Origin: Lepeophtheirus salmonis
Taxonomy: Eukaryota; Arthropoda; Copepoda; Siphonostomatoida; Caligidae
Length of the DNA stretch: 64,000 bases
Assembly (NCBI RefSeq): GCF_016086655.4
Contig: NC_052135.2
Coordinates: 21,604,363 to 21,668,362, forward strand
Direction of reading: 5' to 3'
Positions 24,939 to 37,570 of the stretch are shown here, in pieces. Below the pieces are notes generated by a model. That model made no database searches. It saw only the letters and a list, made by a program, of their open reading frames with translations, and had not been told where the DNA came from. The position numbers were made by a program, and so were the translations under genes. How positions within the stretch are numbered: position 1 is the stretch's first letter; every line of letters starts with the position of its first letter.

Positions 24939-25262
24939 TAGTGCTGGATTTTGGTCTGGAAATTCTAGAGCGGTCTGAGACCGGAAGGACTTTTATTTTT
25001 AGTGAACTGAACTTACTCGAGTCCGTAGAAGAAGTTCGGTTTGGACAGGTCTCAAAGAAAAATCAAATGCCGATTCTAAAGATAAATTATTGATGAGGTC
25101 ATGTGTCTTTAAAATTGTGAACATCGGAAATATAACGTCATATGCAGTGAATTGTCTTGTATAAATCATATTACTAAATAAGGGGAAGGGAGATAATTTG
25201 TCTATAGATTGATACCAAAAAGAACGGTTTAGAACTTGAGAACGATTTAATTTGTTAATATA
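24939..25262 (+). repeat. Family A MITE-like repeat, 3' truncated
   Basis: Begins TAGTGCTGGATTTTGGTCTG, then CTAGAGCGGTCTGAGACCGG, TTGGACAGGTCTCAAAG, TGATGAGGTCATGTG (one base off the TGACGTCA-type site), TAACGTCATATGCAGTG and AGAACTTGAGAACGATTTAAT. The 3' end is missing. Confidence 0.7.
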
Positions 25263-25689
25263 AAGGATATATACTCTCTTATCATTTTAGTCTTCAATAT
25301 TATGACATGAGTTTAACGTACACAGGCTCTATGTTAATTAAAGAGTCATCAACAGATAAACAAATGTTGCTTTATTACTAATTATTGAATTGCTAAATTT
25401 CCCAGAAATTTACTGTTAGGTGCAAAGCCCTGAGAAATACCTAGTATCTAACAATGTTTGTTTGTTTTTACCTAGGTTAATATAGGTACATATATATACT
25501 CATAATAAAGAAGAAGGGAATTTGTAGCGAAGATGGGGGGGGGGTTATTGCTCTCTCGGGATTTGTATTTCCAGAGGATGAAATGTATACATAAAAACAT
25601 GAAACAGGGAGTGTATTTATTATTATTATATTAGTTCCTTTTTCTTCTTAATTTTGTTTTCTCTGGCATTCTCTAATTTATTAAGGCAG

Positions 25690-26770
25690 TAGCACTAAAA
25701 CATTGTAGCTACTCTGATCAAAATAGAGCAGGTACTCTCTAAATTCAAATACAACTCTCAATCTATTCTCAAATTTATTTTTTATTATGGTGGTACAATT
25801 GTCCATAACATATGCTGAAAATATCAGCCATTTTCTATACGACAATGTCTATACCAAATTTATTAATTGGAGTGTAACTTGGAGAATGCCTATAAATATT
25901 AATAAATGTGTCCTACTTCCTTTCTCCAAAAAAGAGTTCCTCCACCCAAGTCTTAAGATGGTAGATATTACTTGGACTAAGGAATCTACACCTCTTGTAA
26001 TTTGAAACTTAAGAGGCATATACAATACATTATAAAGAAGGCAAATTGAAACCATGGAAATATTAAAAGAAGCTTCAAAACTCATGACCCTTTATTTTAG
26101 GTAAAACTATATAAACTTTATGTCCTCCCGATTTTAATGTATGGATTTGAGATCTGGAATCCTTCAAGAAACTACTTAATTGATTCCGTAGAGAAGGTGC
26201 GAGCCAGGTTTGTGTCGTTTTTTCCTTCATTTGGGAGATAACGAGAACTACAAATACAAAATCAAAAGACTTAGCCTCATCACTTTGTCTCATGGACATA
26301 CAATTAAAGATATAATTATACTACACCGAATTTTAAGTAAAAAGATTAACATATCTACCCCAACCTCGATACTAAATGAAGGCTATCTGTTCCACAAAAC
26401 GAGACTCTCCACTCAAAATACCATCTACCTACCAAAATCAAAGATTGCCATTTATAAGCATAGTTCCTATTACAAATCTATTATTGTTTGAAACACAATA
26501 CCTTTTTGCCCTTGTCAGGGAAGTGACTCTGCCCTCAAGCGAGTTTTAGTATATTCTTTTTTAGTGTGATACTTTTTTTGTTTTATTTTTTTCTCTGCAC
26601 TGTCACGTTTTTTTTTATGTTTTTGTCTTTTATATTTTAATATTTGTATTATAAATGCATCACTATCATTAAGAACGATAGTTTTTATATTTTATAAAAT
26701 AAGTTGACCTTTATATGCTTTGTTTATCGCCACTGGTCGAACTAAATAATAAATTTTAGTTAAAAAAAAA
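25690..26770 (+). mobile_element. Non-LTR retrotransposon (LINE) 3' end
   Basis: The 3' portion of a reverse-transcriptase ORF is readable across several frames. ITYAENIS stands where the catalytic Tyr-Ala-Asp-Asp motif is expected, followed by WRMPININKC (25787-26005). Then come LYKLYVLPILMYGFEIWNP (about 26105-26165) and a C-terminal stretch with LSLITLSHGHTIKDIIILHR (26210-26491). The order matches RT palm, thumb and C-terminal regions of LINE ORF2. The 3' end is A-rich with TAATAAATTTTAG then an A run near 26761. The copy is 5'-truncated, as is usual for target-primed insertions, and has frameshifts and stops. Clade not assigned. Confidence 0.7.
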
Positions 26771-27744
26771 GATATAAAAAATTGTTTTTTTTTAGTATGT
26801 TGCGTATGTGCAACAAAGAACATATAAGACATAAGTTTGAGCCATATTAATCCATCTTTATAAGTTGCTCATCATAGCTTTTGAAGTTTCTAAGCTTTAT
26901 CATTTGTAGAAAAAAATAACACTTTTACCAATAAAAAAAACTCCAATTGGAGCTCAAGATATAATATATAACTATTTTAAATGAATAAACTATATTTAAA
27001 AAGTTTAACAAAAAATGAAAGTTCTGTTCGAAACGTTGATAAATATGACTCAAACTTTATATTTCTTAAATTTTGAATTAATATTTTGAAAAAGCCAAAA
27101 TTAAGAACCAATCTAAAGCATATATAATTATATGATATTTACTTTCTCCATTTACCTTTCCTATTACCTTGTTTTTTTATTATAAAAAATAGCTGTAGCT
27201 TATACGTACCTGTATCAAACATGAATTTTTAGAGTAAACAACCTGGTTGGTTATTTAATCAAATGACTTTCGAAAAGAAAGCACTTAGCTTTATTTAAAA
27301 GTAATTTTGTCGTATGTATGACTCGACATTTCCATACATCATACCTTCATAACATTTGTGCAAACTTAAATACATAAATGTATTTGCATTGGGTCTTTTA
27401 TTAAGCATAACATGAAATGGCATGTTGTATTTGATCATATTAGTTGATACATAAATGTATTAAATTATGTACAAATTCACAATTCATGTGAAATGTTTCT
27501 AAATCATTTTACAAAAAAAAAATATATATATATATATCAAGAATAAAACAAAGACAATATTATGTAAAAAAAATAGATCGTCTCTAAAGTGACTCTCGCA
27601 TTATTAGTAGAATAGCCAAACTAATAAAGAGTTTAACATTCTAAGAATTTAATCGCATGTACATTTTTTGGAAATTATTCTGTAATCATTTGGGTTGTAA
27701 ATTTCAAGCATTATTTAACGTAATATTTTTGTTACTGTTGTTCT

Positions 27745-28020
27745 TGTTTAAGGCCATTATCATTATTATTTCATTCTTTAAGAGAGAACAGCTAAGTGTC
27801 AAGTATAACCACGTTTTTGTGTGCTCATGAATGGTGGAGAGTAAGGCTGATGATTTGTTAGGAAATTATTGGACTCAAAGTAGAATTGAAGGTCAATATC
27901 AAAGTAATTTTTGCAAAAGTTTGTGCTCATTTCCTTCATCTCATAGCTAATTTAATGGAACGTCATGACAGCTAAATTACCCTTTTCATAAGTATCCTTC
28001 AAATTTATGGGGTTTCATGT
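27745..28020 (+). repeat. Family B repeat
   Basis: Shows the 5' signature ATTTCATTCTTTAAGAGAGA, the middle AAAGTAGAATTGAAGGTC, ATGGAACGTCATGACAGCTA, AATTACCC and TCAAATTTATGGGGTTTC in family order. Confidence 0.65.
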
Positions 28021-28977
28021 TAATTTCGTAAAAGTTATACATATGTGGATATTAGTGCGGTCATTCATTACTGCCCAATTCTTTTATATATGTCTCTTTT
28101 GTGCCCAGTTTTTTCAGGACAGCTCATTTTTCGCATGACCTTTTCCAGCACAATCCACTTGTTTCTATTTTTTTGTTGATTTTCTTACGTAAATGAAAAC
28201 AATATTGATAACTTAAACTTTTTTACTTTCTTATAAAGTTTATGTTCCATTATTATATAATAACTTTTGACTGAATATTATTCCGATTTGAAAATAATAT
28301 AGTATCATTCATTTTTACTTTTCTTATTTTGTATCAACTAAGGATAGTATTAAATGTTTTTTTAATGTAAATAATATACATAAAGGTATATTTAGGTTGC
28401 TTGTAGTTGTTTTCTAAAAGAAAATATAGCTCTGTCATTATATTTAAATATGACCAAAGCTACCAACATTTAAGATATAAATATATTTATATAACCCCGA
28501 AATAATACTGCGCCTAAAGGCAGCTAGCTGAAATAATCTGCACCAAAAATATGCACCCTATAAAAAAGGATCTTAGAAATAAATAAAAAGGCAATATTCT
28601 GTAGAAAAATAAGAACTTGATCGTTTGCTACGTGACTCAAATATTCTCTATAGACTTATATAGATTTGTAAAATGTAGGTATTTACTTGCATGTAATTTT
28701 TTTTTGAAATTATTATTTTTTTCATTCTTGAAGAAAGAAAAAATTAAGAAAAAGTAACCACTATTGTTAGATATGTGAAAACTGTAGATATGTTCATGGG
28801 TATATATTTGAATAAAGTATAGATGTGTTTGTAAACTGCTAGATATAGTTTTTATTACTAATTATTTCTCCTTATTTTGAAAATTCAACCTTATTAGTGA
28901 ATTTAGAGCAATTTCAGTCAGAAGATATGTTGTCTTTCAATATTACCAACATATACCTTTTTTTGTATTAATTTACA

Positions 28978-29015
28978 TTCACGAGTATTATGAAAATTTT
29001 CATAATACTCGTGAA
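28978..29015. repeat. Perfect 38-bp palindrome
   Basis: Arms of 19 bases, TTCACGAGTATTATGAAAA and its exact reverse complement, meet without a spacer. Such a palindrome could form a cruciform. It lies just left of a family B fragment and may be the joint of a foldback element, because similarity to TTCATGAATG-like family B 5' sequence is visible on the right. Confidence 0.9.
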
Positions 29016-29148
29016 AGAGGGAGAGAGTAAGACTGATGATTTACTGGGGAGTTATAAGCGTAACTCATTGTTGGAGTTTGAGTAGATTTGAAGATTGAAA
29101 TCCTATGTTATATGTATAGTATTGTATAAAATGACTTGCCAGATTGTG

Positions 29149-29179
<31 letters not shown>

Positions 29180-29430
29180 CTCGGTAAGTTTTACAATCCG
29201 TTTGGGAGAAAGCGGCTTAGCTGTCATAACCTTTTATTAGGTTACAATGACCATATTCATTCAATTCTACTCTGATTCAAACGAGGACTTACAGCTATAA
29301 CTCGGCAACAAATCATCATTTTATTTAGATGTTCCCTGTTCAAGAAATAAGCAATAATGAACACAGCTTTGGAAAATAAAATAAAACGACAGCTCCCAAA
29401 CATTCCTCAAGGGTTAACATGTTGTTTTTT
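29149..29430 (-). repeat. Family B repeat behind a 29-base A run
   Basis: An A run (29149-29177) is followed by GACTCGGTAAG, AAAGCGGCTTAGCTGTCAT, CAATTCTACTCTGATTC, AGATGTTCCCTGTTCAAGAA and AGCTTTGGAAAATAAAAT, a reverse-oriented family B copy. In forward orientation this would end in a T-rich tail after GTCTC. Confidence 0.65.
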
Positions 29431-31486
29431 GGTTTCTTTTTTTTAACATATTGTACAACTTTACTACATAAATATCTTTATTTTGTGGCCAAGTGTATAT
29501 GTATATAAATATTCATTTTCATTTGGTTTAAAATAGCTCTATTAGAATATAATATACATAAAATATTTTACAATTCCTCTTCCCCTTCTACAAAATACTG
29601 CTTTATTTCATATTATTTTATAATTTTGTTGGCTTATCTCAAAGAAAAACAAAAGGAACCTACGTGTGTGCAATGAACTAAGCTTTTGAACCTTTGCTTC
29701 TTTTTTGTTTTTATACACATACAATTTTTGTTTACTCAAATAAATGCATACATACATATATTTATTCTTAGTGGTTGGATAGTTGTTTTGTTGGTTGGTT
29801 GTTTGGAGGTAACAGAAAAGTAGAATTAAGAGGGGGGGTGAAGAGAAAATGTTACCTTGCGCACACATACACACATAAAACCAACATAAAAAAAGGCCTT
29901 TAGAATATTAATGAAGTACAAACTGTTACTGTTATGCTTTTCCTTGTTATTGTTGCTATTTCCATTATTGGTTTTTGAATAATTATATATTAGGGCTCGG
30001 AGTAAGACTTAATTAATTTTTAAATCTCTCTGTACACGTCAAGGTTTTTTATTCACTCACTACTTTGACTGTTAAACGGGAAAGGAAACATTTGAAGGAA
30101 AAAAACGGCTAACCTTCTCTATTTTTCTGATTGCCAACTGTTAATTACATATAAAAATAAATATATTGAGAAGAAAAGATGCTCGAATGATTCAGCAAAG
30201 CTATTTGCTGATAAAAGGACTATAACATGACGTCACATTTACTTAATTTTTCTTACATTTTATGAGTTTATTAAATGAATTTGGAGTCAATTGCTTTAAA
30301 TCAAACAAGAGTAAAAAAAGCAAAAGGAAAAATACATATATATATGATTTTTGTTGACTAATACGAACACTTTCCATTTGTACAAACTTTTATATATATA
30401 TATATATTTATTTGACTCTTTAAGAATCATAAATTTGACTCTTTCTACGCATTAGAAACTGTTGTCTCGATTATGGTTTTGTAAATGGGTCGTAAAGAGG
30501 AAGGGAGAGAGGGGGGGGGGGGAGAAGATATGAAAAGTGTTTCATTTGTACTTACCCTTTTAATAAATTTAAATCTTTGGCCGTCCATACAAATGCAAGA
30601 TTTAATATTTTTATCCCAAATGAGTACGATTACTATTTATATTCTTTCACTTTTCATCGCTAATTTCTATCAACAAAAGGGTGTAATTAATCTTTTGGTT
30701 TGCGTCAAATCTACTTGAAGTAACCAAAGTTTATCTGCACAACTAAAGAATAAAAAATTGATAGATTTTATGTATTTGAAAGGTCATGTTAGGGCCAATA
30801 TACGTTTCTTAAATATAATAAAGGTTTTAAACTCTGGGGTAGTTTAACTCTCCCCATAAATTTGAATAGAATGCATATAATTGACTTAAATATTTATGGT
30901 TAATAATAAGCTGTATTTATAGATGAAGTGAACAAATAAATAGTAATTTTCTCTCATTCTTGATTTCTGTTCAGGATAGTTTTTATTTTGACACGCCACA
31001 TATACTTAATAATATCCTAAACTATTGATATAATATTAATTTTTATCTCTTTACTCATGTATGTACCATTTCTAAAAAGCCGATTACTTACATCCAAACA
31101 ATATCATCCATCCATCATCTATGTTCAATATTGTACATAGTCACTCCCTAAATACCCTTAATAATAATAAAAACATCTTTCTTTTTTTGATCAATTTATT
31201 ACATTTCTACAATTATGAGTCTTTTCCTTCTATGTTCACCTCTCCTCCTTTCTCTTTTGTATGGTATATATACATTGCTATATTAGCTTACAGTAGGGCT
31301 AATTTAATTATATCATCTTTTTCCAAGATTCATTTTTGAATTTTCCTTTCTTTTTTTAGTACAAAATATTATGTAACACACACTCTATGAAATTGGAGGC
31401 TACATAATATTAGTAAATAAATTGATCATTATCGTTGAGAGCTTTCCTATAACTCTAATTTAACAAATAATTATTATTGGTTCAGG

Positions 31487-31605
31487 ACCGTGAGTGGGAG
31501 ATTGCCCTCGGCAATGTTACTGGCAATTATACTACAATTGTTAGTAATTCCTCTACCAATCCGTCTCATCTACAGATGGGGGTGACTCATATAAGGATCT
31601 GTTGA
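31487..31605 (+). other. Open GC-richer segment of uncertain nature
   Basis: Following TATTGGTTCAG, a 120-base segment is open in two plus-strand frames. One reads DREWEIALGNVTGNY and on to a TGA. The other reads SGRLPSAMLLAIILQL, a hydrophobic stretch. The G+C content and the acceptor-like start suggest an exon, but no good donor follows (best GTGACT), and neither frame connects by phase to the EGF/LamG exons. Left unassigned. Confidence 0.2.
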
Positions 31606-33654
31606 TAGTTTTCCCATCTCAGTATGGCCAACAATAAATAACCATCCTAATTTCCCAAATTTATACCTGATACATGAAATTTGAGTAGGATAACCGCACG
31701 ACTAGATTAAAAACCACCACTTCTAGCTTAAAAATAAAACCTATTGAATCTCTATAGTACTGGTTCTATACTGCACTGATGGGCCTCGAGACATCTTATA
31801 AATAACTTCTTCAAAAACATAAAACACCCCTCCTAAAATGTAATCTTTTTTTACAATGGCAGCTTCGACAGGCAGAATCAATTTTTAATAGGTTTTCTGC
31901 AGAGGGGAAAACTTTCTTATTTGTAACTAAATATATTGTATAATTGTAGTCGTTTTTCCACTAATGGCATTTATCCCGGAGGTAATTTTCTTCTGATGGA
32001 AATTTTCATAGATACAAATAATATCACTAGTTAAGAATGTTAAATAATTTGAATCTTATTATTAGAGAAAGGTATAAAACCACATTTGGCGTGAAAAAAA
32101 TGGCTCCTCCTCTTAATGTGTAAAATTTGCTCATACAAACTACAGCATGTTGAAATCGTAGTAGCTCATGAACAATGCACTTGGGAGGAATTATTCTCTT
32201 GAACTCAATGTGAATAGGTTCGTGCACAGGTGATTATAAGGGAAAGAAATATACTTTATGTATATTCCACCAAAAGATTCATAGGTTAGATGCACGTATA
32301 ATAGAAATATAAGGTTAGACCATAATATAATTAGGCTTGCTAGAATTTTCAATCTGAGGTGTTGTACCAACTGCTGGTAAGACAGGCAGATTTTACCAAA
32401 AAACGCAACCCCTTATTGTCAGTGATGTCACTATTGTTAGAATTTTCAATATAATGTATCATACCGACTTTTGGGCAAGAAAAGCAGATTTTGACAAAAC
32501 ACACAACCACTCATCTACTATGACATCAATATGAAAAGAATGGTGAATGTCAAACATCAGTTGTATATGCATCATGGTATAACCTTGTTTTTATATTAAC
32601 CTTGGTTAGATGGAGTAAATTTAATACTATAATGTTTACTTTTACTTAATCAGTGCAACCAATTAAAGGAACATTAAAAAAATTGTTCACGCTATTTACA
32701 CGTAAACAGCGTTGTGAAATTTTTCCACTCTAGAAGCCATTTAAAAAAAAAAGAAGATCGTTTCACGTTAACAGAACAAGGGCCTCGTGTGGATGCAAGC
32801 CCAAAACTCGTTTTGTTCTGTAATTCTACAGATGATGGACATCTTTGAAATAAAATAGTGGAAGTTGCCTTTTAAAAGTACGGATGTGGCATATCTGATG
32901 ATTTAAAAAAAAATCTGATATCTAAGTCTTCCTAAAGCTACACACTGTAATTTTGAAGATTTTAGTTAATTTTAGTATATGGTGGTAATGATAATGTGAT
33001 TTTAGATAGTCCCGGAAAAATGAACTTTGAAGAAAGAAGCATTTCCCATGGTTCAAATCAAATTGAAACAATATTAGTGAGTAATCAAAACTTTCATATA
33101 TAATTAGCTATTTGTTCATTATCAGACGATTTGACAATGTGACTAAGTTGCCCTCACACATCGACATAGTTGAATATTATTCTCTAAATATCTCAAAACA
33201 ATATTTTCTCGCAACCTCATACTAAAATTAAGCAAAACCTTAAAAATGGGTTTTGGCTAATTTTGGACTGAGTTATTGAACAAGAAAAAACTTTCTTTAT
33301 AATCCTTTGACATGCTTAAAATAGGCACTTTAAATTTTAGAAAGTAAATTACCCAAAAATAATTGCTATTCTTTTTACTCCATTAAAATAAAACCTCCGT
33401 CAGAGAATAAATATATTTCAAAGTAAAATATTAATTAATTATTCATCATTGCTCTTCCTTTCCCCAAAGTACAGGTATACATTATATCCAAGAACAAAAA
33501 ATATTAAATAATATAAGTAATTTAACTTATAAATACTCCTTAGTACTACAAATGTATTAATTTCATTAGCAATAAATTCTTATTAATTCTACCATAATTG
33601 CTTCTTTAAAGTATTGCATACAATCTTTGTATACAAAGTAGGGTGCTTCAATAC

Positions 33655-34530
33655 TAGTGTTGGGTTTTGGTCTGAAAATCCTAGAAAGTTCTGAGATCTT
33701 TATATTTTTTGTTGGACTAAGCTAATTCAGTCCAGCAAAAAAGGTTGGTCTAGACAGGTCTCATAGAAAATGGTGTCTAGATCGGTCTGAAAGAAAAATT
33801 TGATCTAGATTGGTCCTAAGGAAAAAATAGCCCCAGTTCGGTCCCAAAAAAACTTTATATCAATTTTCAAGTACAATGACGTCATACAAAGTTTAAACAG
33901 AGATAGCTGGGATGAATTTTAATCCCGTCGTCCCTCGTGGAATACATAATTATGAATTCGAGCATATCTTGAGCTCACGTTAAAAATATTTCCCTTCGAT
34001 TCCCTCTATCTTACTTTGGTCATAACTCTTACAGAATATGAAAATTCACTTCTTCCGGTCATAATTAATTGATCTTAGGCCTTAGTAATTGTCAAATTAA
34101 AATCACATATAAATTTCAAATTGTCATATATTTTAGTTGTATGGTTATAATTTCATATTACATAATTAACATATCTTTTTTTATATTTCACATTCAGAGC
34201 CTTCTATCTGAAAGTGAATCGATACTTTTAAAATTTATATCTTTAAATATATTTATTGTTATCTATGGATGTATGGATTCCCAGTTCCCATCTAAGGAAG
34301 GGTTCGACTCTATTCTCTTATGAGGCTTAGCTTGTTTTGTTTTTCTTCTTCGGTCCATCGGAAAGAACCAAAAAATTGGTCCATAAATTGAGACCGAAAA
34401 AAAAAATGTTCCACAAAGTGAGACCGAAAAAAATGGTCTGTGGTCAGGACCGAAATCGGCCAATAAAAAATAACTTAAGACCAAACCTGAAGAAAAATCA
34501 GAACTGGATTGAATCTTACCGCTATTAAAT
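33655..34530 (+). repeat. Family A repeat split by about 440 bp
   Basis: The 5' half (33655-33900) begins TAGTGTTGGGTTTTGGTCTG and includes a perfect TGACGTCA at 33877-33884. The 3' half (about 34340-34530) includes CCATAAATTGAGACCG, GGTCAGGACCGAAATCGGCC and ACTTAAGACCAAACC. Between them is AT-rich DNA with a stop-free 84-codon frame that looks like noise. It is either a later insertion or two independent partial copies. Confidence 0.6.
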
Positions 34531-34699
34531 ACAGAGGAATGAAATATCAAAAATGATAGAAGGTTCATGCTAACTCAAAGACCTGAGGGTTTTTTTTTAC
34601 CCAAAAAACAAATCTGAACAAATATCAGTTTCAATGAAATAAATTTAGGGAGAGACGAGAAATGATTTACCGTATATATTAATGATGAGACTAATACAT

Positions 34700-35220
34700 A
34701 ATTTGTTTTTGATTCGGTCTTAAAAGATTTTTGTAGACCGATTTGTTCCAATATTTCGGCCCAACCCGCTTTATTCAACCGTCGACTGAACTTTTATCGT
34801 GACCTCATCAACAATTCATCAAAACAATTGGTCTAGACCGAATTTTAAATGAGACCAATTTTTTTTTTGTATGACTTATCTTTACGGATTTTTACATTGG
34901 GGCCGATGGACATCAAATTTTTCTTTGAGAAAGGTCTAAACTGCATATGAAATTAGGCTAATTTTTTTGTATGACCTTCCATGACCGTTTTTTTTTTTTT
35001 TTTTTGAGACCGAGCCAGACTAAGTTTTCTTAATTTGTTTTATATAGTTTGCTCCACTGAATATTATAAAAGGATGGGAGAGAAAATTGGTCTATTGGTT
35101 CGGACCAAAAGAATCAATTAATTTTTTGAAAACATTTATATTTTGGTTGTAATCAAATCAGTATAAAAAAAAGTCGCACCGAAAAAAAAAAGTTAAATCT
35201 GGACGGAGTCTCAACACTAA
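34700..35220. repeat. Head-to-tail nest of family A copies in opposite orientations
   Basis: The left part (34700-34960) is a reversed copy: TTTTTGTAGACCGATTTG, GACCTCATCAACAATTCATC and TTCTTTGAGAAAGGTCTAAA are reverse complements of family A landmarks. The right part (about 35060-35220) is in forward orientation, with GGTCTATTGGTTCGGACC and ending GACGGAGTCTCAACACTA. T-rich sequence and another GAGACCGAGCC block lie between. Confidence 0.6.
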
Positions 35221-35634
35221 TATGTCTATAATGTATAATTGCATATATTTATTTCTTAATATATGTATACATTTCTTTTGGTGCATTGATGATGGGGTCA
35301 TTACATGTTATCTAAGAGTTATACAAACTCTACTCATATACAACATACATTATATTATACTATATATTTAGAAAGCAAATTGTTGTATAAAAAAAGAAAA
35401 GTAAAATAATCGAATAAATACGAACATACAACAAAGGGTAAAGCAAGGTGAAATTATAATACCTTTCAATACCAAACAATAAAAAACAATCCTTAATTTA
35501 CATAACATATCCAGGTACTTTGGTTTCAATATTTGCAGGTAGACCTACAGACACATATTCTTTACACAAAAAAAAAAGAATAGTCTGTATTTGTGGGGTT
35601 GTAAATCTGTATGGTAAAAATAAATCGAACTCTG

Positions 35635-36195
35635 ACATCTTGAAGAATGTGAAGGAGCTTAGTTTTCATGACGTTGTATTAGATAAGCTGCAAGAAAAAA
35701 TAAATACAAATCTCACTCCGTTGTCGATACTCAATTCTACTTTGAGTACAATAAGGCTTACACTTACAGCTAGTGTTGTGTTAATACTTATTATTAAGTC
35801 ATAGGACCGGTCCTATTAGCTCTTGGGTCTGTCAGTACAAGAACTGATAAAAGAAGAAGAATTAGTGTTTTAGTGACGCCATCAAGGATCAAACTTTATA
35901 AGTTGTGTGACCGATATGCAGTACTGAACTGAACCAAACCAAAACTTAACTGGCCTGGACTGGAGTCTCCAGTCCTAAATAAGGATGGACACAACACTAA
36001 ATACTTACCACTCCTCAGCGTTACTCTACTTCATTCAAGAGCATACATACACACTCATGTTTATATCTTATAGTGAGATGTCTTATCCTGGAGAACGAAA
36101 GAATAATATTAACGGCTTTACAAAATAAAACTGTTAAGGTGATGAATAATAACAAAACTTCCACACAGAAAAAGGTTTAGGATTTACAACCATGG
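35635..36195 (-). repeat. Family B repeat split by a 229-bp element
   Basis: The left half has CATGACGTTGTATTAGAT, CTCAATTCTACTTTGAGTAC and GGCTTACACTTACAGC. The right half has AGATGTCTTATCCTGGAGAA and GGCTTTACAAAATAAAAC. Together they make a reverse family B copy into which the element at 35771-35999 has inserted. Confidence 0.65.
35771..35999. mobile_element. 229-bp element with TAGTGTTGTGT / ACACAACACTA ends
   Basis: Both ends are exact reverse complements for 10-11 bases. Inside are GGACCGGTCCTATTAG (itself nearly palindromic), ACTGAACTGAACC and CTGGAGTCTCCAG. Its ends resemble those of family A (TAGTGTTG) but the interior does not, so it may be a different MITE mobilised by the same transposase. 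It sits inside a family B copy, which makes it younger than that copy. Confidence 0.7.
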
Positions 36196-36239
36196 GTATT
36201 ATTAACGTTCATGAGATTTTGTTCTAGTCGGAAATCTGA

Positions 36240-36480
36240 AGATTATTTATTTAATTTAAAAGCCATTATACTTATTTTTTAATCACTAATGAGGGAATAT
36301 CCAAGTATTAAGTAATCACGAGTGTTTATGTTCATAAACAACGAACACTAACGCTGAAGATTTGGTGTAGAGTTATAAGAGTAAATCTTTTTTGGACTTG
36401 TTATTGAGGATCGACATGGAAAAAATATCTGTCTCTGTCCTTTCTAGATCCAATGAGACCTCATGACTGCAAATTTTCAC
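36240..36480 (+). repeat. Family B repeat, partial
   Basis: Diverged 5' half: TTTAATCACTAATGAGGG, AGATTTGGTGTAGAGTTATA, TTATTGAGGATCGACATGG and CAATGAGACCTCATGACTGC follow the family order. Confidence 0.5.
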
Positions 36481-37374
36481 TTTTATCTTTTGTTTGTTTT
36501 GTCATCCAATTTATGAGCTAGCCATCACTCCAACCCAAAATCCTACGGACACCTCTGTAACTGCGTATCAATTTCCCCGAATGATATTTTTGTTTTATAC
36601 TTTTAATCGAAAAAGTATTCAAATCACCGGAATGTCAGACCGACAATATTGGTATCGTGAACATGAATATGATCTCTATTCTTTTATCATTCGTTTGAAT
36701 GTACAAAATGAATTAGAAAATTTAGTCATGCAACTTTTAGTTTGTCTACGTTTTATTTATCATTATTTTTTCTTTCAAAGGAAGGAAATACAAAAGTATA
36801 AGGAGATAAGACAGAAACAGTGAGGGAGGGAAAGATAATAAAAAAAACCTTTTTACTTTGTTTGTGGCTTCTCTTTGAATTAATTCTTCCCCATAAAACT
36901 CTTAGATTCATCAATATAATATGAAGATAAAAAAAAAGTCTGTAACAAAGTTAAAAGACAATTTAATCTTGGGAAAGGAATAATTACGATATAAAATCTT
37001 TTAATATTATTATTATTAAGAGGGAGATGTGCGTCAGATGTTTTTGAGTAGGTTCTTCTTCTTCTTCTTTTTATCTATCATGTAGGTACGTACGTCATAA
37101 GATTATTATTATAATAAATATGAAATAAAAGATTAGAAAAGAAAAGTTTTGATTGACGTTTTGATTGGACATGGCTACTATAAACTTGTATAATGAACCC
37201 TCAGGTCCTAAAGAAAGGTGGATAAATATAATTAAATTTGTATAAAATATTAAGCCCGAGCAATATATTATTTGCAAGGTGGTCTGATAGTCTTTAGTTT
37301 AAATTAGTCGTTTAAAAGAATGGCTCGAGCGGAGAAGAATTTTCACAGCGCCATCTATGTGAGTAAAAACGAGT

Positions 37375-37570
37375 TATTTGGTTAAGTCCATGTTGCATTC
37401 AAAATAGAATTAAGGATTGAAATCGGAGCAATTCCTTCCTTTATCCCTTCTAAATACGGAGTGAGGTTTGTGCTTATTTATGATTCGCAACTGATATAGT
37501 AAAATTTCAAGACACCTAAGCTGCTCTCCTCCCTAACATTCTTCCAATTGTCGAGATGACCACATTATTA
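37375..37570 (+). repeat. Family B repeat
   Basis: Contains AAGTCCATGTTGCATTC, GAATTAAGGATTGAAATCGG, AAATACGGAGTGAGGTTTGT, AAGCTGCTCTCCTCC and TTCCAATTGTCGAGATGACC. A compact, well recognisable copy. Confidence 0.7.

Noticed and set aside
34295..34325. GGGTTCGACTC resembling a tRNA T-arm
   Set aside because: No matching anticodon or D-arm and no acceptor-stem pairing around it.
34069..34568. Open frames of 84-101 codons on both strands
   Set aside because: They overlap family A repeat sequence (RPKKK / RRRKT-type peptides come from GGTCT/AGACC motifs) and are by-products of the repeat.
36494..36823. 109-codon plus-strand frame after a pyrimidine-rich tract and CTAG
   Set aside because: The acceptor context is good, but no donor in a usable phase follows, the C-terminal half is Phe/Lys/Ile-rich AT sequence, and the peptide has no known motif.
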